The notes below the pieces were generated by a model. That model was not told the origin of the DNA, made no database searches, and saw nothing but the letters and a program-made list of their open reading frames with translations. Of a stretch of 64,000 nt of DNA, positions 37,101 to 45,858 are shown piece after piece (positions within the stretch are counted from its first letter, which is position 1; every line of letters begins with the position of its first letter). Both the position numbers and the translations under genes were made by a program. This DNA comes from CAZAQV01 sp964487255 (GTDB lineage Bacteria; Myxococcota_A; Polyangia; Polyangiales; CAZAQV01), in the NCBI GenBank assembly GCA_964487255.1, contig CAZAQV010000008.1, forward strand, positions 62,001 through 126,000, written 5' to 3'.

Positions 37101-40100
37101 AGCGCATGCCCTGCTCAAGGTTGAAGTAGACGGGTACGAGTGGATCCCGGCTTGGGTCAGGCTCGATCGGTAGAAGCGGCAAAAGCTCGGTGTAGGTGAT
37201 GGTGCCGTGCTCAAACGCCTCGTGCACCGCCAGATGCGTGCGCGCCACAAAGTCACCAAGCGGCGTGTCAGGGTCGACCTGACTTCGAAGCGGAAGCGTG
37301 TTGACGCAAGCACCGACGAGGTTCGGGTTTGCGAGAGACGGTTGTTGCGCGGACGGCAACCCGACGACGAAGTCACCGTGATTCGTCAAGCGAAAGAGAT
37401 GAAGCTGAAACGCCGCGAGCAACGTCGAAAAAAGTGTAGCGCCGCAGTGTGCGCTCGTCCTTCGCAAGGCGGGAAGCAGCTCCGAGGAAAACTCGAAGTC
37501 CAGGCGGGCGGCGTGGTAGGTGCGCGTTCGCGGCCGCGGATGGTCCGTCGGCAGGTCCAGCGCCTTGGGCACCGTGTCAAAAACGTCTTTGAAATAGGCG
37601 AGGTTTTCTGCGTGCGCGCGACTTGCAGCATCGGATTTCTGCGCGCTGCAATACGCGGAGAGACGTCCGGCGGGAGCAAGGTCGTGGGCGTTGCCCGAGA
37701 GTAGCGCGGCCAGTTCGCGAAAAAGAACCCCAAAAGACCAGCCGTCGACGATGGCGTGGTGAAAGGTCCAGACCAGTTCGTGGCGGTCTTCATCGAGGCG
37801 AAGCAGTTCGGCTCGGTGAAGCGGAGCCTTGGACAGGTCGAAAGGAGTTCGCGCATGTTCGTCGCAAACTTGGTTTGCCTGATGGGAGGCGCCTTCTCCG
37901 CGAAGGTCGCGCACTTCGAGGGAGAGCTTGGCCTCTGGGGATACGACGGCTTCGCTGCCGTCCGGCGAAAAACGCGTACGAAGCGCCTCGTGGCGAAGCG
38001 TCAGCTTCATCAATGCTTCGTGCAACGCCTCAGGGTCTAACGCGCCACGAATTTCAAAGCGGGCGACGAGATTGAAAGCCGTGTTCGCGCCTTGGTCGAG
38101 CTGCGATGCAAGCCATATCTCCGACATCGATGCGTTCGGGGTGAAGCGAACCTCTGTTGACGCTGATGAAGCGTCACTTGGAGCAGCACGCGTAGTCCCG
38201 TTATTGGCTCCAGCTGTAGGTCCGGTGGCGCTTTGCTCGGGACCGCACACCGCATCGAGATGTTCGCTAAGCCGTCCCGGCGTAGGCAGTTCAGCGAGTA
38301 GTTGGCGAAAAGCAACGGGTGTACCGAACTCTTCGCTCAGCGTTCGTGCCCACTGCGTCAAAAAGAGCGAATCGAGGCCCAGCTCCACGAAGCTCGTGTC
38401 GGCCTCTTCGGTGAGGTCAAGCTCGATGCCCGACGCGCGTTCGAGTGAAGCCGCCACACGCCCCAGCATGGTCTGCGTATCGCTCTGCTCCGGGTCGCCA
38501 GCTGTTGTTTCGGGCGCCTCGGCCGTCGATACTGGCCGGCTGTCTTTGGCGAGAATTGTGGCGTACTCACGATTCTGGTCGGAAGCGTCAAAGCTCGGTG
38601 CCGCGATCAGGTGTTCTTTTTCGTCGAAGGGATAGGTGGGCGCCAGAACGAGCTTCGGACGTTGCCCGAGTAGGGGCGTGAGGTGCATGGGGATGTCGGC
38701 GCATAAGAGCTGCCCCAAGCAACGCAGAAAGCCTAAGGTCTCTTGCTCTGCGACTTCCGTTGCCGCGTCGCCGAAGGACACGCCCCGCGGACCCTCGCAT
38801 AGCGCAGGGATCGCGAACTGTGTTTTGCGGTCCGTGATCTGTTTTCGACTCAAGGTTGCGAGTGTGTGTCTTGGTCCCAGCTCGACAGCAGCTCGAGCCT
38901 GAGTTTGAAAAAGCGTTCTTGCCGCGCCCTCGAAGTTCACAGGCCGGCGGATTTGCATCGCCCAGTAGCTCGGGTCCTTGGCTGTCTCGGCTTCCATGAA
39001 CTCGCCCGTCACCGTGGACACCCAAGGCAATGTCGGTGCATTGCGTTGAACCCGGCGGACTTCGTCTTCGAAAGCCGTAAGCACCGGCTCCATCATGCTC
39101 GAATGAAAAGCGTGGGAGGTGCGCAGAAGCTTGGCTTCAATGTCTTGCTCTTCAAGTCGCTTTTGAAATGATGCCACGTCTTCGACGGTGCCGGAAACGA
39201 CACACAGGCCCGGCGCGTTGCGTGCAGCGAGGTCAAGAGTGGGCGGAAGATCAGCGGCGATATCGTCGGCATTTGCTCGCACCGAGAGCATGTGACCGCC
39301 AGGGAGCGCTTGAATCAACTGGCCGCGAAGGGCGACCAGACGTGCCGCATCTTGTTCTTCAAACACGGATGCAAGGCAGGCGGCGACGTACTCGCCAATA
39401 CTGTGCCCACAAACGACGTCCGGCTCGATGCCAAAATCGCTGAGCAGACGCGCGAAGGCGAGTTCCACGGCGAACATGATGGGCTGCGTGAACTTCGTCT
39501 CGGAGATGAGCGTGGCCGCTTTCTGCTCGAACCCAGGCGCGGGATAGAGCACTTCCCGAAGCGTGTGGTCGCTCCTATCATGCTCGATGGGTCCAACGGC
39601 CCCGGACACCCGGTCGACGCAGTCGCGGAAAGTGGCAAAGTCTTCGTAAAGTGGTTTGCCCATATTGACGTATTGGGATCCCTGTCCAGGGAAGAGGTAG
39701 GCCAGCTCGCGCCGCGTACCGCTCTGCTGAACATTTGCCGTTCGGGTGATGTCGTTGCTGCGGAGCGCTTCGGCCGCTTCCGGGCAGTCTCGACCCACCA
39801 CGACGCGTCGATAGCTAAAGCGACGTCGTCCAGTGAGTAAAGTGTGGGCCACGTCGCTTGCGGAGCGCTCTGTCGTCTCCAAGAAATTCGCGAACTGCGC
39901 GCACTGCGCATCGAGATCCCGTTTCGTTCGTCCGCTCAGGAAAAAAACTTGGCCCAGCGGGCTGGGAGAAGTCTGCGAACGGTGCGTTGGCGGCGGACTC
40001 GAGGTACCCGTGGCTTTGCTCGGAGGCTCCTGCAAAAGCACGTGCGCATTGGTCCCGCCGACCCCGAACGAACTCACCCCGGCACGACGGTTTGCTTCCG

Positions 40101-43100
40101 GCCAAGACTCTGTTTGTGCTTGGACGCAATACTCGTCGCCGAGTTCGATACCCGGGTTGATCTCTTCGAAATGTAACGTCTTGTAGAGTTTCCTGCTCTC
40201 AAGGCTGAGGGCCGCTTTGATGAAGCCAATCGTACCCGCCGCCGTGTCAAGGTGACCGATATTGCTCTTGACGGAACCGATCCGGCAGCGCGCGTTTCGT
40301 TGGCTGCCCGTGCTGATGCGTGCCCTCGCTTGCTCACGACCGAGGCGCAGCCCTTCGAACTCAATCGGATCGCCCATCGGCGTCGCAGTGCCATGCGCTT
40401 CGACATAGCCGACCGTGTCCGGATGCACGCCCGCATCTTCATAGGCTGCAGCGATGGCGGTGGCTTGGCCCTCGACGCTAGGCGCCATAAAGCTGACCTT
40501 GGCGGCGCCATCGTTGTTGAGGCCCACGCCCAGCAGCACCGCGTGGATATGGTTGCCATCCCGTTCAGCGTCCGAAAGTCGCTTCAGTGCGACGAGCCCT
40601 GCGCCGCTGCTAAAGACCGTGCCCGTGGCGCGTGCATCAAAGGGGCGGCAATGTCCATCCTCGGAGGCGATGCCTCCGGCCTGGAAAAGACTGCCTGAGT
40701 GCTGCGGTAAGAATGCGGAGACAGCCCCTGCGAGCGCCAAGTCGCAGGCGCCGCGGCGCAACGCAAGGGCGGCTTCACAAATCGCCACAAGACCTGTCGA
40801 ACACGCCGTTTGCACGTTCACTGCGGGACCTCGCAGATCAAGTTTGTAGGCCACGCGCGTTGCCAAGTAGTCCTTCTCGTTTGCGAGCATGGTCTGAAAC
40901 TCGCCAAAAGCCTGAACAAGGTCGGGGCGATGTCGAAGGTGCAGGGGAAAATACAAGTTGTTTCCCATGCCTCCGTAGACGCCCACGCGTCCCTCGAAGC
41001 GATCCGGATCGCACCCCGCGCGTTCCAGGGCCTCGACGGCGAGCTTAAGAAAAAGTCGGTGTTGCGGATCGGTGAGCTGCGCCTCACGCGGGTTCATCCC
41101 GAAATAACCCGCGTCGAAGTCAAACAGATCAGGTATGACGCCCCGCGCGCGAACGTAGTTGGGCTTTGCGACAAGGTCTGGATCGAGGCTCGGATCGAGT
41201 TCATCGATGCCAAAGGCGCGAATCGACTCGACGCCTCGCTCTAGATTCGACCGAAACTCTTCCGGCGTTCTTGCGCCCGGAACGCGCAGTGCGAACCCGA
41301 CCACAGCGACGGCTTCATCTTGTGTGGCGGCGTCCGAAATGACTTTGTGCGAGGAAACTGCGGCACTTGGCGTGCCTGTGCGCTCTTCAAGATAGCGCGC
41401 AAAACCTCGTATCGTCGGGTACTGGAAGAGTTTGACCCCAGGGACACGCTCACCGAGCCACTCCTGCACCGCGCTCACGACGCGCACGAGGAGCATCGAG
41501 TTGCCTCCCAAGTCGAAGAAGTTCTCGTCGACATTCGGGTGTTGAACGCCGAGCACTTGTTCGAAAATCTGCGCAAGCCGTGCCTCGTAGTCACTGCCAG
41601 GCTGAGGACCAACTGCGTCACGCCTCGCCTTGGTGGGTTGAGCCTCGAGGTCGGGGAGGGCCTTTCGATCGATCTTGCCGTTCGGGGTTAGCGGAAACGC
41701 ATCGAGCACTCCCAGGGAGGAGGGAAGCATGTAGGGCGGGAGTTTGCTCGCGGTGTACTCACGGATCTCGTCTATAAGGGCGCCTATGTCTCTCGAGGCT
41801 TGCTCTGAGTCTGGCGGCGCGTCCTGTAGGCGCAGGTGCCCGACGAGGTGGCGGTTGTCCTGCTCGCCGCGAACGACCACCACGGCTTCGCTGACACTTG
41901 GGTGTGAACTGAGAACGGTTTCGATCTCACCAAGCTCGATACGAAAACCGCGCACCTTCACTTGAAAATCGATTCGGCCTAGGCATTCGACTTCGCCGTC
42001 TTCCGTAAAGCGGGCGAGGTCCCCGGTACGGTATGCGCGTGCGCTTTGCCCCTCCGCAAGTTTGCAAGAGACGAAACGATCGCGGGTTTGCTCAGGTCGG
42101 TTGCGATAGCCTTGAGCAAGACCGTCTCCCAAAATCCAAAGTTCACCCGTTGCGCGCGCGGGTTGCAAACGCCCCGACTTGGTTGCGACCACGAGCGCAG
42201 TGTTGTCGATCGGTCGACCAATAAGCACCTGCTCATCTGACTCGGATATCACCTTGGTCGAGGACCAGATGGTCGTTTCCGTCGGGCCGTACATGTTCAC
42301 GAATGCCTTGCAACGATGTGCGAATGCCTGCGCCAAGTTCTTGGGCAATGCTTCGCCGCCGCACAGCGCGGTCAAAGAAGGCAAGGCGCCGGTCCCGGCT
42401 TCGAGCAACATCTGGTAGGTCGCCGGCGTAGCCTGAAAGACGGTGATTTCTCCTGACTCCAAACGCTCGCGAAGGCTGTAGGCGTCCATCGCCATCTCTT
42501 CGCTCGCGATCTCAACCACGCCGCCCTGCATGAGCGGCAGGTAGAGTTCGAGCGCTGCGATGTCGAAGGAGAGGGTCGTCACCGCGAGCAGTCGATCGGA
42601 CTCGGAAAACCCTGGGTGCCGAGCCATCGAAGACAGGAAGTTTGCGAGCGCGCGCTGCGGAATTTCGACGCCCTTGGGGCGGCCCGTCGAACCTGAGGTG
42701 AAGATCGCGTACACGAGTTGTTCGGGATCCACGGGTAAACTCGGGTTCTCCGACGAGGCATGGTCACCGGGCCGAGCAGAGACTTCGTCAACCAACAAAA
42801 GCTCGAAGGCTGTTCCGTCGCTGCCCTGAGGAACAGCCCCCTTTGTGGCGTGATTGGTGAGCACCAGCCTAAAGCCAGCGTCCTCCGCGATGATCGCGAG
42901 CCGATCCTTGGGGTGGTGTGGATCCAAGGGCACATACGCTGCGCCCGACTTCATGACGCCAAGGACAGCGACCACCATGTCGAATCCGCGCTCTACACAC
43001 ACGCCGATCAGCTGGTCGCGTTTTGCCCCGCGCGCGATCAGCTGCTGGGCGACGACGTTGGCAGCAGCATTGAGCTCTGCGTACGACATGGTTTTGCCTT

Positions 43101-44550
43101 CGAAGACGAGCGCGCTTCGTTCGGGGGTCTGCTCCGCGATACGCTCCACGGCGTGGTGCACGGCAAGTTCTGCATCATACGCGTGGCTGGTATTGTTCCA
43201 AACTTCGAGAAGCGTGCGACGCTCGCTCAACGACAGGAGCTCGACGTCACCGATTGTTTTTGTCTTGCTGTGGCAGAGGCTCGCGAAGATGGTTTGAAGG
43301 TGACCGAGTGCCCGCTCGGCAGCTGCTTCGGAAAGGCGTGCCCCGTCGTATTCGAGGCGCAGTAGCATCTCGCTCTCGCCGTAGCAGAGCAGCGCGAACG
43401 GAAAGTTGGTTTGCCCAAGATAGCGAAAGCTGTGTTTTGCGAAGCGTTCGGAGCGTGCCTTGAGCTGCGAGGAGAGCGTGCTGTGCTCGTACACCATAAA
43501 GGTTTCGAAGAGCGGAGCTTGCCGTGGAATCTGTGTAAGGGGGTGCAGGTCCGACAGCGCGACGTGCTCGTGGTCGCGTAGCTGCACGTGAAGCGCACGC
43601 ACGTCAGACAGGAGGTCCTTAATGCTGCGCGCCTCGTCCACGTGGGCGACAAAGGGTACCGTGTTGATGAGCATGCCCACCATGTCCTCTGCACCCTCGG
43701 CAGAGCCGCGCCGACAGGCGCGTGTGTTCCCAAAGAGAACGGTCTCCTCGCCGCTGTAGCGACAGAGAAGCAAGGCAAAGGCGCTCTGGACGACCGTGTT
43801 GAGCGTAACCGCGTTTCGCTTCGCGAGGTCCCGACATGCGGCCGTGAGATCGTTGCTCAGGCGCAGCTCGCACGCACCGGGAATGAACACTGCGTCGGGC
43901 GCACTGTCGGCGAGTACCGACAGCTGGGTGGGAGCGCGAAATGAGGCGAGCTGTTCTCGCCAAAACGTTTCGTCAACTTTGGCGGCGTGCTGTTCGCGAA
44001 ACGCAATGTAGTCCGAAAACGGCGCGGGCAGTGGGCGCTCTACATCTCCAGTTTCGTAGGCCTCGAGAAACTCGTCGAGCACGATGGGAAAGGAGCGGCC
44101 GTCGAGAAGAATATGATGAAAGGTCCAAACGAAGGAGAAGGTCGCGTCGTCATAGACGAATACCCGCAAGCGTTGCTGTGGCGCATCGCTCAAGTCGAAG
44201 TCGTTGAGCCGGTCGGCCGCGACATAAGCATTGACCTCCTCGCCGCGTGCTTTGCTGTCGCTCAAGCCTGAGTTGCTAACGACGATAGGGATGCGCGTGT
44301 CGTCCGAAAAAGGCAGCACCTCTTGCAGTGGCGGGCCGCTTGAGCGGGTGACGAAGCGCGTTCGCAAGATCTCGTGGCGAGCCACCACCTGGCCCCATGC
44401 GTCCTCAAATCGAGTGCGATCGAAAGGCAGCTGGAGTTGACACACCAACTGCTCGATATCGACGCCGGTGCTGCTTGCGCTGAGCGCATGGAACAGCATG
44501 CCCTGCTGAAGGGGAGACAGCGGAAATTTCGCGGGCCGCGTTTCGGTCAT
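34147..44550 (-). CDS. hybrid NRPS-PKS megasynthase: C-A-PCP-KS-AT-ACP-C-A-PCP-TE
   Basis: A 3,467-residue assembly-line enzyme. Domains in order: C (LSPLQQGML; HHILLDG near 145), A (TSGSTGRPKG near 615, NMYGPTETT), PCP (LGGNSM near 1016), KS (TACSTG, Cys near 1249; EAHGTATP near 1390; KSNIGH near 1429), AT (GHSIGE near 1718; HAFHS near 1818, malonyl motif), ACP (GLDSL near 2061), C (HHAIVDG near 2265), A (TSGSTGRPKG near 2749, NVYGPTETT), PCP (LGGQSV near 3146) and TE. The TE carries GWCFGG (Cys 3276), LLETFP (Glu 3303) and GAHQELL (His 3423). No KR, DH, ER, MT or E domain is present. ATG 44550 is preferred over TTG 44562. It lies 42 bases after the VCBS gene in the same operon. Confidence 0.96.
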   Translation of the reverse strand: MTETRPAKFPLSPLQQGMLFHALSASSTGVDIEQLVCQLQLPFDRTRFEDAWGQVVARHEILRTRFVTRSSGPPLQEVLPFSDDTRIPIVVSNSGLSDSKARGEEVNAYVAADRLNDFDLSDAPQQRLRVFVYDDATFSFVWTFHHILLDGRSFPIVLDEFLEAYETGDVERPLPAPFSDYIAFREQHAAKVDETFWREQLASFRAPTQLSVLADSAPDAVFIPGACELRLSNDLTAACRDLAKRNAVTLNTVVQSAFALLLCRYSGEETVLFGNTRACRRGSAEGAEDMVGMLINTVPFVAHVDEARSIKDLLSDVRALHVQLRDHEHVALSDLHPLTQIPRQAPLFETFMVYEHSTLSSQLKARSERFAKHSFRYLGQTNFPFALLCYGESEMLLRLEYDGARLSEAAAERALGHLQTIFASLCHSKTKTIGDVELLSLSERRTLLEVWNNTSHAYDAELAVHHAVERIAEQTPERSALVFEGKTMSYAELNAAANVVAQQLIARGAKRDQLIGVCVERGFDMVVAVLGVMKSGAAYVPLDPHHPKDRLAIIAEDAGFRLVLTNHATKGAVPQGSDGTAFELLLVDEVSARPGDHASSENPSLPVDPEQLVYAIFTSGSTGRPKGVEIPQRALANFLSSMARHPGFSESDRLLAVTTLSFDIAALELYLPLMQGGVVEIASEEMAMDAYSLRERLESGEITVFQATPATYQMLLEAGTGALPSLTALCGGEALPKNLAQAFAHRCKAFVNMYGPTETTIWSSTKVISESDEQVLIGRPIDNTALVVATKSGRLQPARATGELWILGDGLAQGYRNRPEQTRDRFVSCKLAEGQSARAYRTGDLARFTEDGEVECLGRIDFQVKVRGFRIELGEIETVLSSHPSVSEAVVVVRGEQDNRHLVGHLRLQDAPPDSEQASRDIGALIDEIREYTASKLPPYMLPSSLGVLDAFPLTPNGKIDRKALPDLEAQPTKARRDAVGPQPGSDYEARLAQIFEQVLGVQHPNVDENFFDLGGNSMLLVRVVSAVQEWLGERVPGVKLFQYPTIRGFARYLEERTGTPSAAVSSHKVISDAATQDEAVAVVGFALRVPGARTPEEFRSNLERGVESIRAFGIDELDPSLDPDLVAKPNYVRARGVIPDLFDFDAGYFGMNPREAQLTDPQHRLFLKLAVEALERAGCDPDRFEGRVGVYGGMGNNLYFPLHLRHRPDLVQAFGEFQTMLANEKDYLATRVAYKLDLRGPAVNVQTACSTGLVAICEAALALRRGACDLALAGAVSAFLPQHSGSLFQAGGIASEDGHCRPFDARATGTVFSSGAGLVALKRLSDAERDGNHIHAVLLGVGLNNDGAAKVSFMAPSVEGQATAIAAAYEDAGVHPDTVGYVEAHGTATPMGDPIEFEGLRLGREQARARISTGSQRNARCRIGSVKSNIGHLDTAAGTIGFIKAALSLESRKLYKTLHFEEINPGIELGDEYCVQAQTESWPEANRRAGVSSFGVGGTNAHVLLQEPPSKATGTSSPPPTHRSQTSPSPLGQVFFLSGRTKRDLDAQCAQFANFLETTERSASDVAHTLLTGRRRFSYRRVVVGRDCPEAAEALRSNDITRTANVQQSGTRRELAYLFPGQGSQYVNMGKPLYEDFATFRDCVDRVSGAVGPIEHDRSDHTLREVLYPAPGFEQKAATLISETKFTQPIMFAVELAFARLLSDFGIEPDVVCGHSIGEYVAACLASVFEEQDAARLVALRGQLIQALPGGHMLSVRANADDIAADLPPTLDLAARNAPGLCVVSGTVEDVASFQKRLEEQDIEAKLLRTSHAFHSSMMEPVLTAFEDEVRRVQRNAPTLPWVSTVTGEFMEAETAKDPSYWAMQIRRPVNFEGAARTLFQTQARAAVELGPRHTLATLSRKQITDRKTQFAIPALCEGPRGVSFGDAATEVAEQETLGFLRCLGQLLCADIPMHLTPLLGQRPKLVLAPTYPFDEKEHLIAAPSFDASDQNREYATILAKDSRPVSTAEAPETTAGDPEQSDTQTMLGRVAASLERASGIELDLTEEADTSFVELGLDSLFLTQWARTLSEEFGTPVAFRQLLAELPTPGRLSEHLDAVCGPEQSATGPTAGANNGTTRAAPSDASSASTEVRFTPNASMSEIWLASQLDQGANTAFNLVARFEIRGALDPEALHEALMKLTLRHEALRTRFSPDGSEAVVSPEAKLSLEVRDLRGEGASHQANQVCDEHARTPFDLSKAPLHRAELLRLDEDRHELVWTFHHAIVDGWSFGVLFRELAALLSGNAHDLAPAGRLSAYCSAQKSDAASRAHAENLAYFKDVFDTVPKALDLPTDHPRPRTRTYHAARLDFEFSSELLPALRRTSAHCGATLFSTLLAAFQLHLFRLTNHGDFVVGLPSAQQPSLANPNLVGACVNTLPLRSQVDPDTPLGDFVARTHLAVHEAFEHGTITYTELLPLLPIEPDPSRDPLVPVYFNLEQGMRFDIGGGRECQFSNHPRAAEIFEFTFHVFIRGERFGVECTYNADLFTESTMRDRAEEYATILRSFAHGSSEASAEEVLRSPVAYVPVVPDAQRLAMEAFNATQRELDETRGVQHLIREQARLTPDRIGIKGQDFSLSYRDIEQRSNTICAELRSQGIGAGSLVGLCVSRSLHLVPAILGILKSGAAYLPLDPSQPEERLRVILSDASPAGLLLETQFASLTRSLAGAHELAKLTTVAVDTLDYDQGQEPGEDVAFDSQSLAYVIYTSGSTGRPKGVEITHRGFTNFLRAMQRNPGMTEKDVIIAIATVAFDITGVELLLPLMVGAATYLADETLRIDPKRLAALVMSEEVTMFQATPATYRMLLEAGLEFSETRFLCGGEAISRELRDELSTRCTQLYNVYGPTETTVWSTVGLLSKKVGNTVEIVDEAVFVGRPIDNMAMHLLDPRGRVVPLGAIGELCISGVGLGPGYLNRPELTESKYVDVGKTEINQRVYRSGDLARFHRRENGLRLECLGRVDFQVKIRGFRIELGEIETALLADAMVAEAVVHTVFEESDKQLCAYLKPEPGQQIDVEALRAELKQKLPVYMVPAYFQVLDAFPLTPNGKVDRKKLPLPSVATTGAAQNADDYNPKTPVEEVLMNVWKEILGVDRVSRTADFFELGGQSVQAVRMVQQVNLRGLALSPTALFQNTRLSDLASVVGTRAGEANSDPCLVTLREATGPTFYFMHSLPGDLLQYGPLVSALGSGIACYGFQALGLTDPSRAHPTLSAMAEHYIRVMLEKQPAGPFNLCGWCFGGNVALEMARRLRERGHVVGPVVLLETFPQRSKADRVLYQAHVLKQQGASAIPLLVRKAQRIFKQDPTLDPREVFALDADEGPFQNRRFVYERDLAALLAHRTTHYDGEVILVRASEQPKGALQAHDYGFGSFVRNLRVVEVPGAHQELLGKSYEAIAKVLRSIADELRPAQIDSPSLGEQKVGSQSSPM

Positions 44551-44592
44551 ATCCGAGGGCAAGGATACAGCTCTAGGGCCTTAGAAAACAGG

Positions 44593-45858
44593 CTAACGAC
44601 CTAGCAAAAGGACGTCGTGCTGATCCCGTCCGTTGTGGCCGCGATTGCAGACATAGAGGTCCAGCCGCCCGTCGCCGTCAAAATCGCCCTGGGCGAGGTC
44701 AAAGGTCGCCCCGGCGACGCGCGATCCGAGGATCTTGCGCGAGGCGTCGACAAACGAAGGGGTTTGCCCGCTGGTGTTTCGAAGCGCTACAAGGCGGTTG
44801 GTCCAAAAATGCGCCAGCGCTCGTTCGAAAAATGAATCACCAAAGGGCGAGTTTCCGAACACCAGGTCTATCGCTCCGTCATCGTCGAGGTCAAGCGCCT
44901 CTGCGTCGAAGCTATATGCGTCGTCTGGAGGAATCGCTTCTGCAAGCATCCGGAAGTTCCCAGCGCCATCGCCGAGCAAAAGCTGATTGTTTGCGTCACG
45001 CAGGACAAAGCGGACGTTGGCCACCACGAGGTCCAGGTGACCGTCGCCGTTAATGTCAACGAGATCGACGTCCCGAGTTTCGCGTGGCGCCTCTTCCGGG
45101 AGCTCGGACTCCATGAAACGTCCGGTTCCGTCGTTGATCATGAGCCGATTGGGCCCCTCGTTACCGAAAACCAGATCCACATTGCCATCGCCGTCCACGT
45201 CGCCAGCCGCCACGTCCTGCGTGGTGTCGGCTCGTTCGCCCAGCCGAGCCTTGCTTTCGTCCGAGAACACACCGTTACCTGCGTTGATGAGTGCGAAGTT
45301 GGGGCCGTCATTGCCGATGATCAGATCTAGGTCACCGTCACGGTCGATATCGATGGCGGTCACGGCATTGGACCGGCCCCGCACTGGAAGTACCGAAGCT
45401 GCAACCGCGAAGTGGGGTCGAGGTTCCCCCTGCACTTGCCATAGGTACTCGTTTGTTTCGTCGTCCTCACTGACGAAGACGATGTCGAGTAACCCGTCGC
45501 CGTTGGCGTCGAACACAGCGGCCGCTTCGCTGTCTCGCGATTCGGGCTGCGGCAAGTGCTGCGCCGCAAGAGCAGAGAAGTTTGCCTTTCCGTCGTTCAA
45601 CAAGACCCGGTTCGCCGCGCGTTCCATCGAAAGCACAAGGTCGAGGTCGCCGTCTGTATCGAGGTCGACAGCGCGAGCGTCCATGCACGGCTCGCTGATG
45701 ACGTCTTGATCAATTCGCCTGCTCTCGTCGGAGAACATTGCTTGTTGGTCGGCATAGAAATTGAAACCCAACAGTACGAGTGCCAGCGCCACAAGAGGCA
45801 ACACGACGCCGAGTGTCAGACGTCGTGCAAAGGTCGCTAGTCGTTGCTTTGGGGCCAT
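44593..45858 (-). CDS. membrane-anchored FG-GAP/VCBS repeat protein
   Basis: A 421-residue protein with an N-terminal hydrophobic anchor (LTLGVVLPLVALALVLLGF, about residues 14-32) and then seven or so calcium-binding VCBS/FG-GAP repeats such as DLDTDGDLDLVLS, DIDRDGDLDLIIG, DVDGDGNVDLVFG and DINGDGHLDLVVA, which should fold as an integrin-like beta-propeller outside the cytoplasm. It overlaps the cupin gene by 22 bases and precedes the megasynthase by 42 bases, so all three are almost surely one operon. A role in biosynthesis is not obvious; surface binding or complex anchoring is possible. Confidence 0.88.
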   Translation of the reverse strand: MAPKQRLATFARRLTLGVVLPLVALALVLLGFNFYADQQAMFSDESRRIDQDVISEPCMDARAVDLDTDGDLDLVLSMERAANRVLLNDGKANFSALAAQHLPQPESRDSEAAAVFDANGDGLLDIVFVSEDDETNEYLWQVQGEPRPHFAVAASVLPVRGRSNAVTAIDIDRDGDLDLIIGNDGPNFALINAGNGVFSDESKARLGERADTTQDVAAGDVDGDGNVDLVFGNEGPNRLMINDGTGRFMESELPEEAPRETRDVDLVDINGDGHLDLVVANVRFVLRDANNQLLLGDGAGNFRMLAEAIPPDDAYSFDAEALDLDDDGAIDLVFGNSPFGDSFFERALAHFWTNRLVALRNTSGQTPSFVDASRKILGSRVAGATFDLAQGDFDGDGRLDLYVCNRGHNGRDQHDVLLLGR

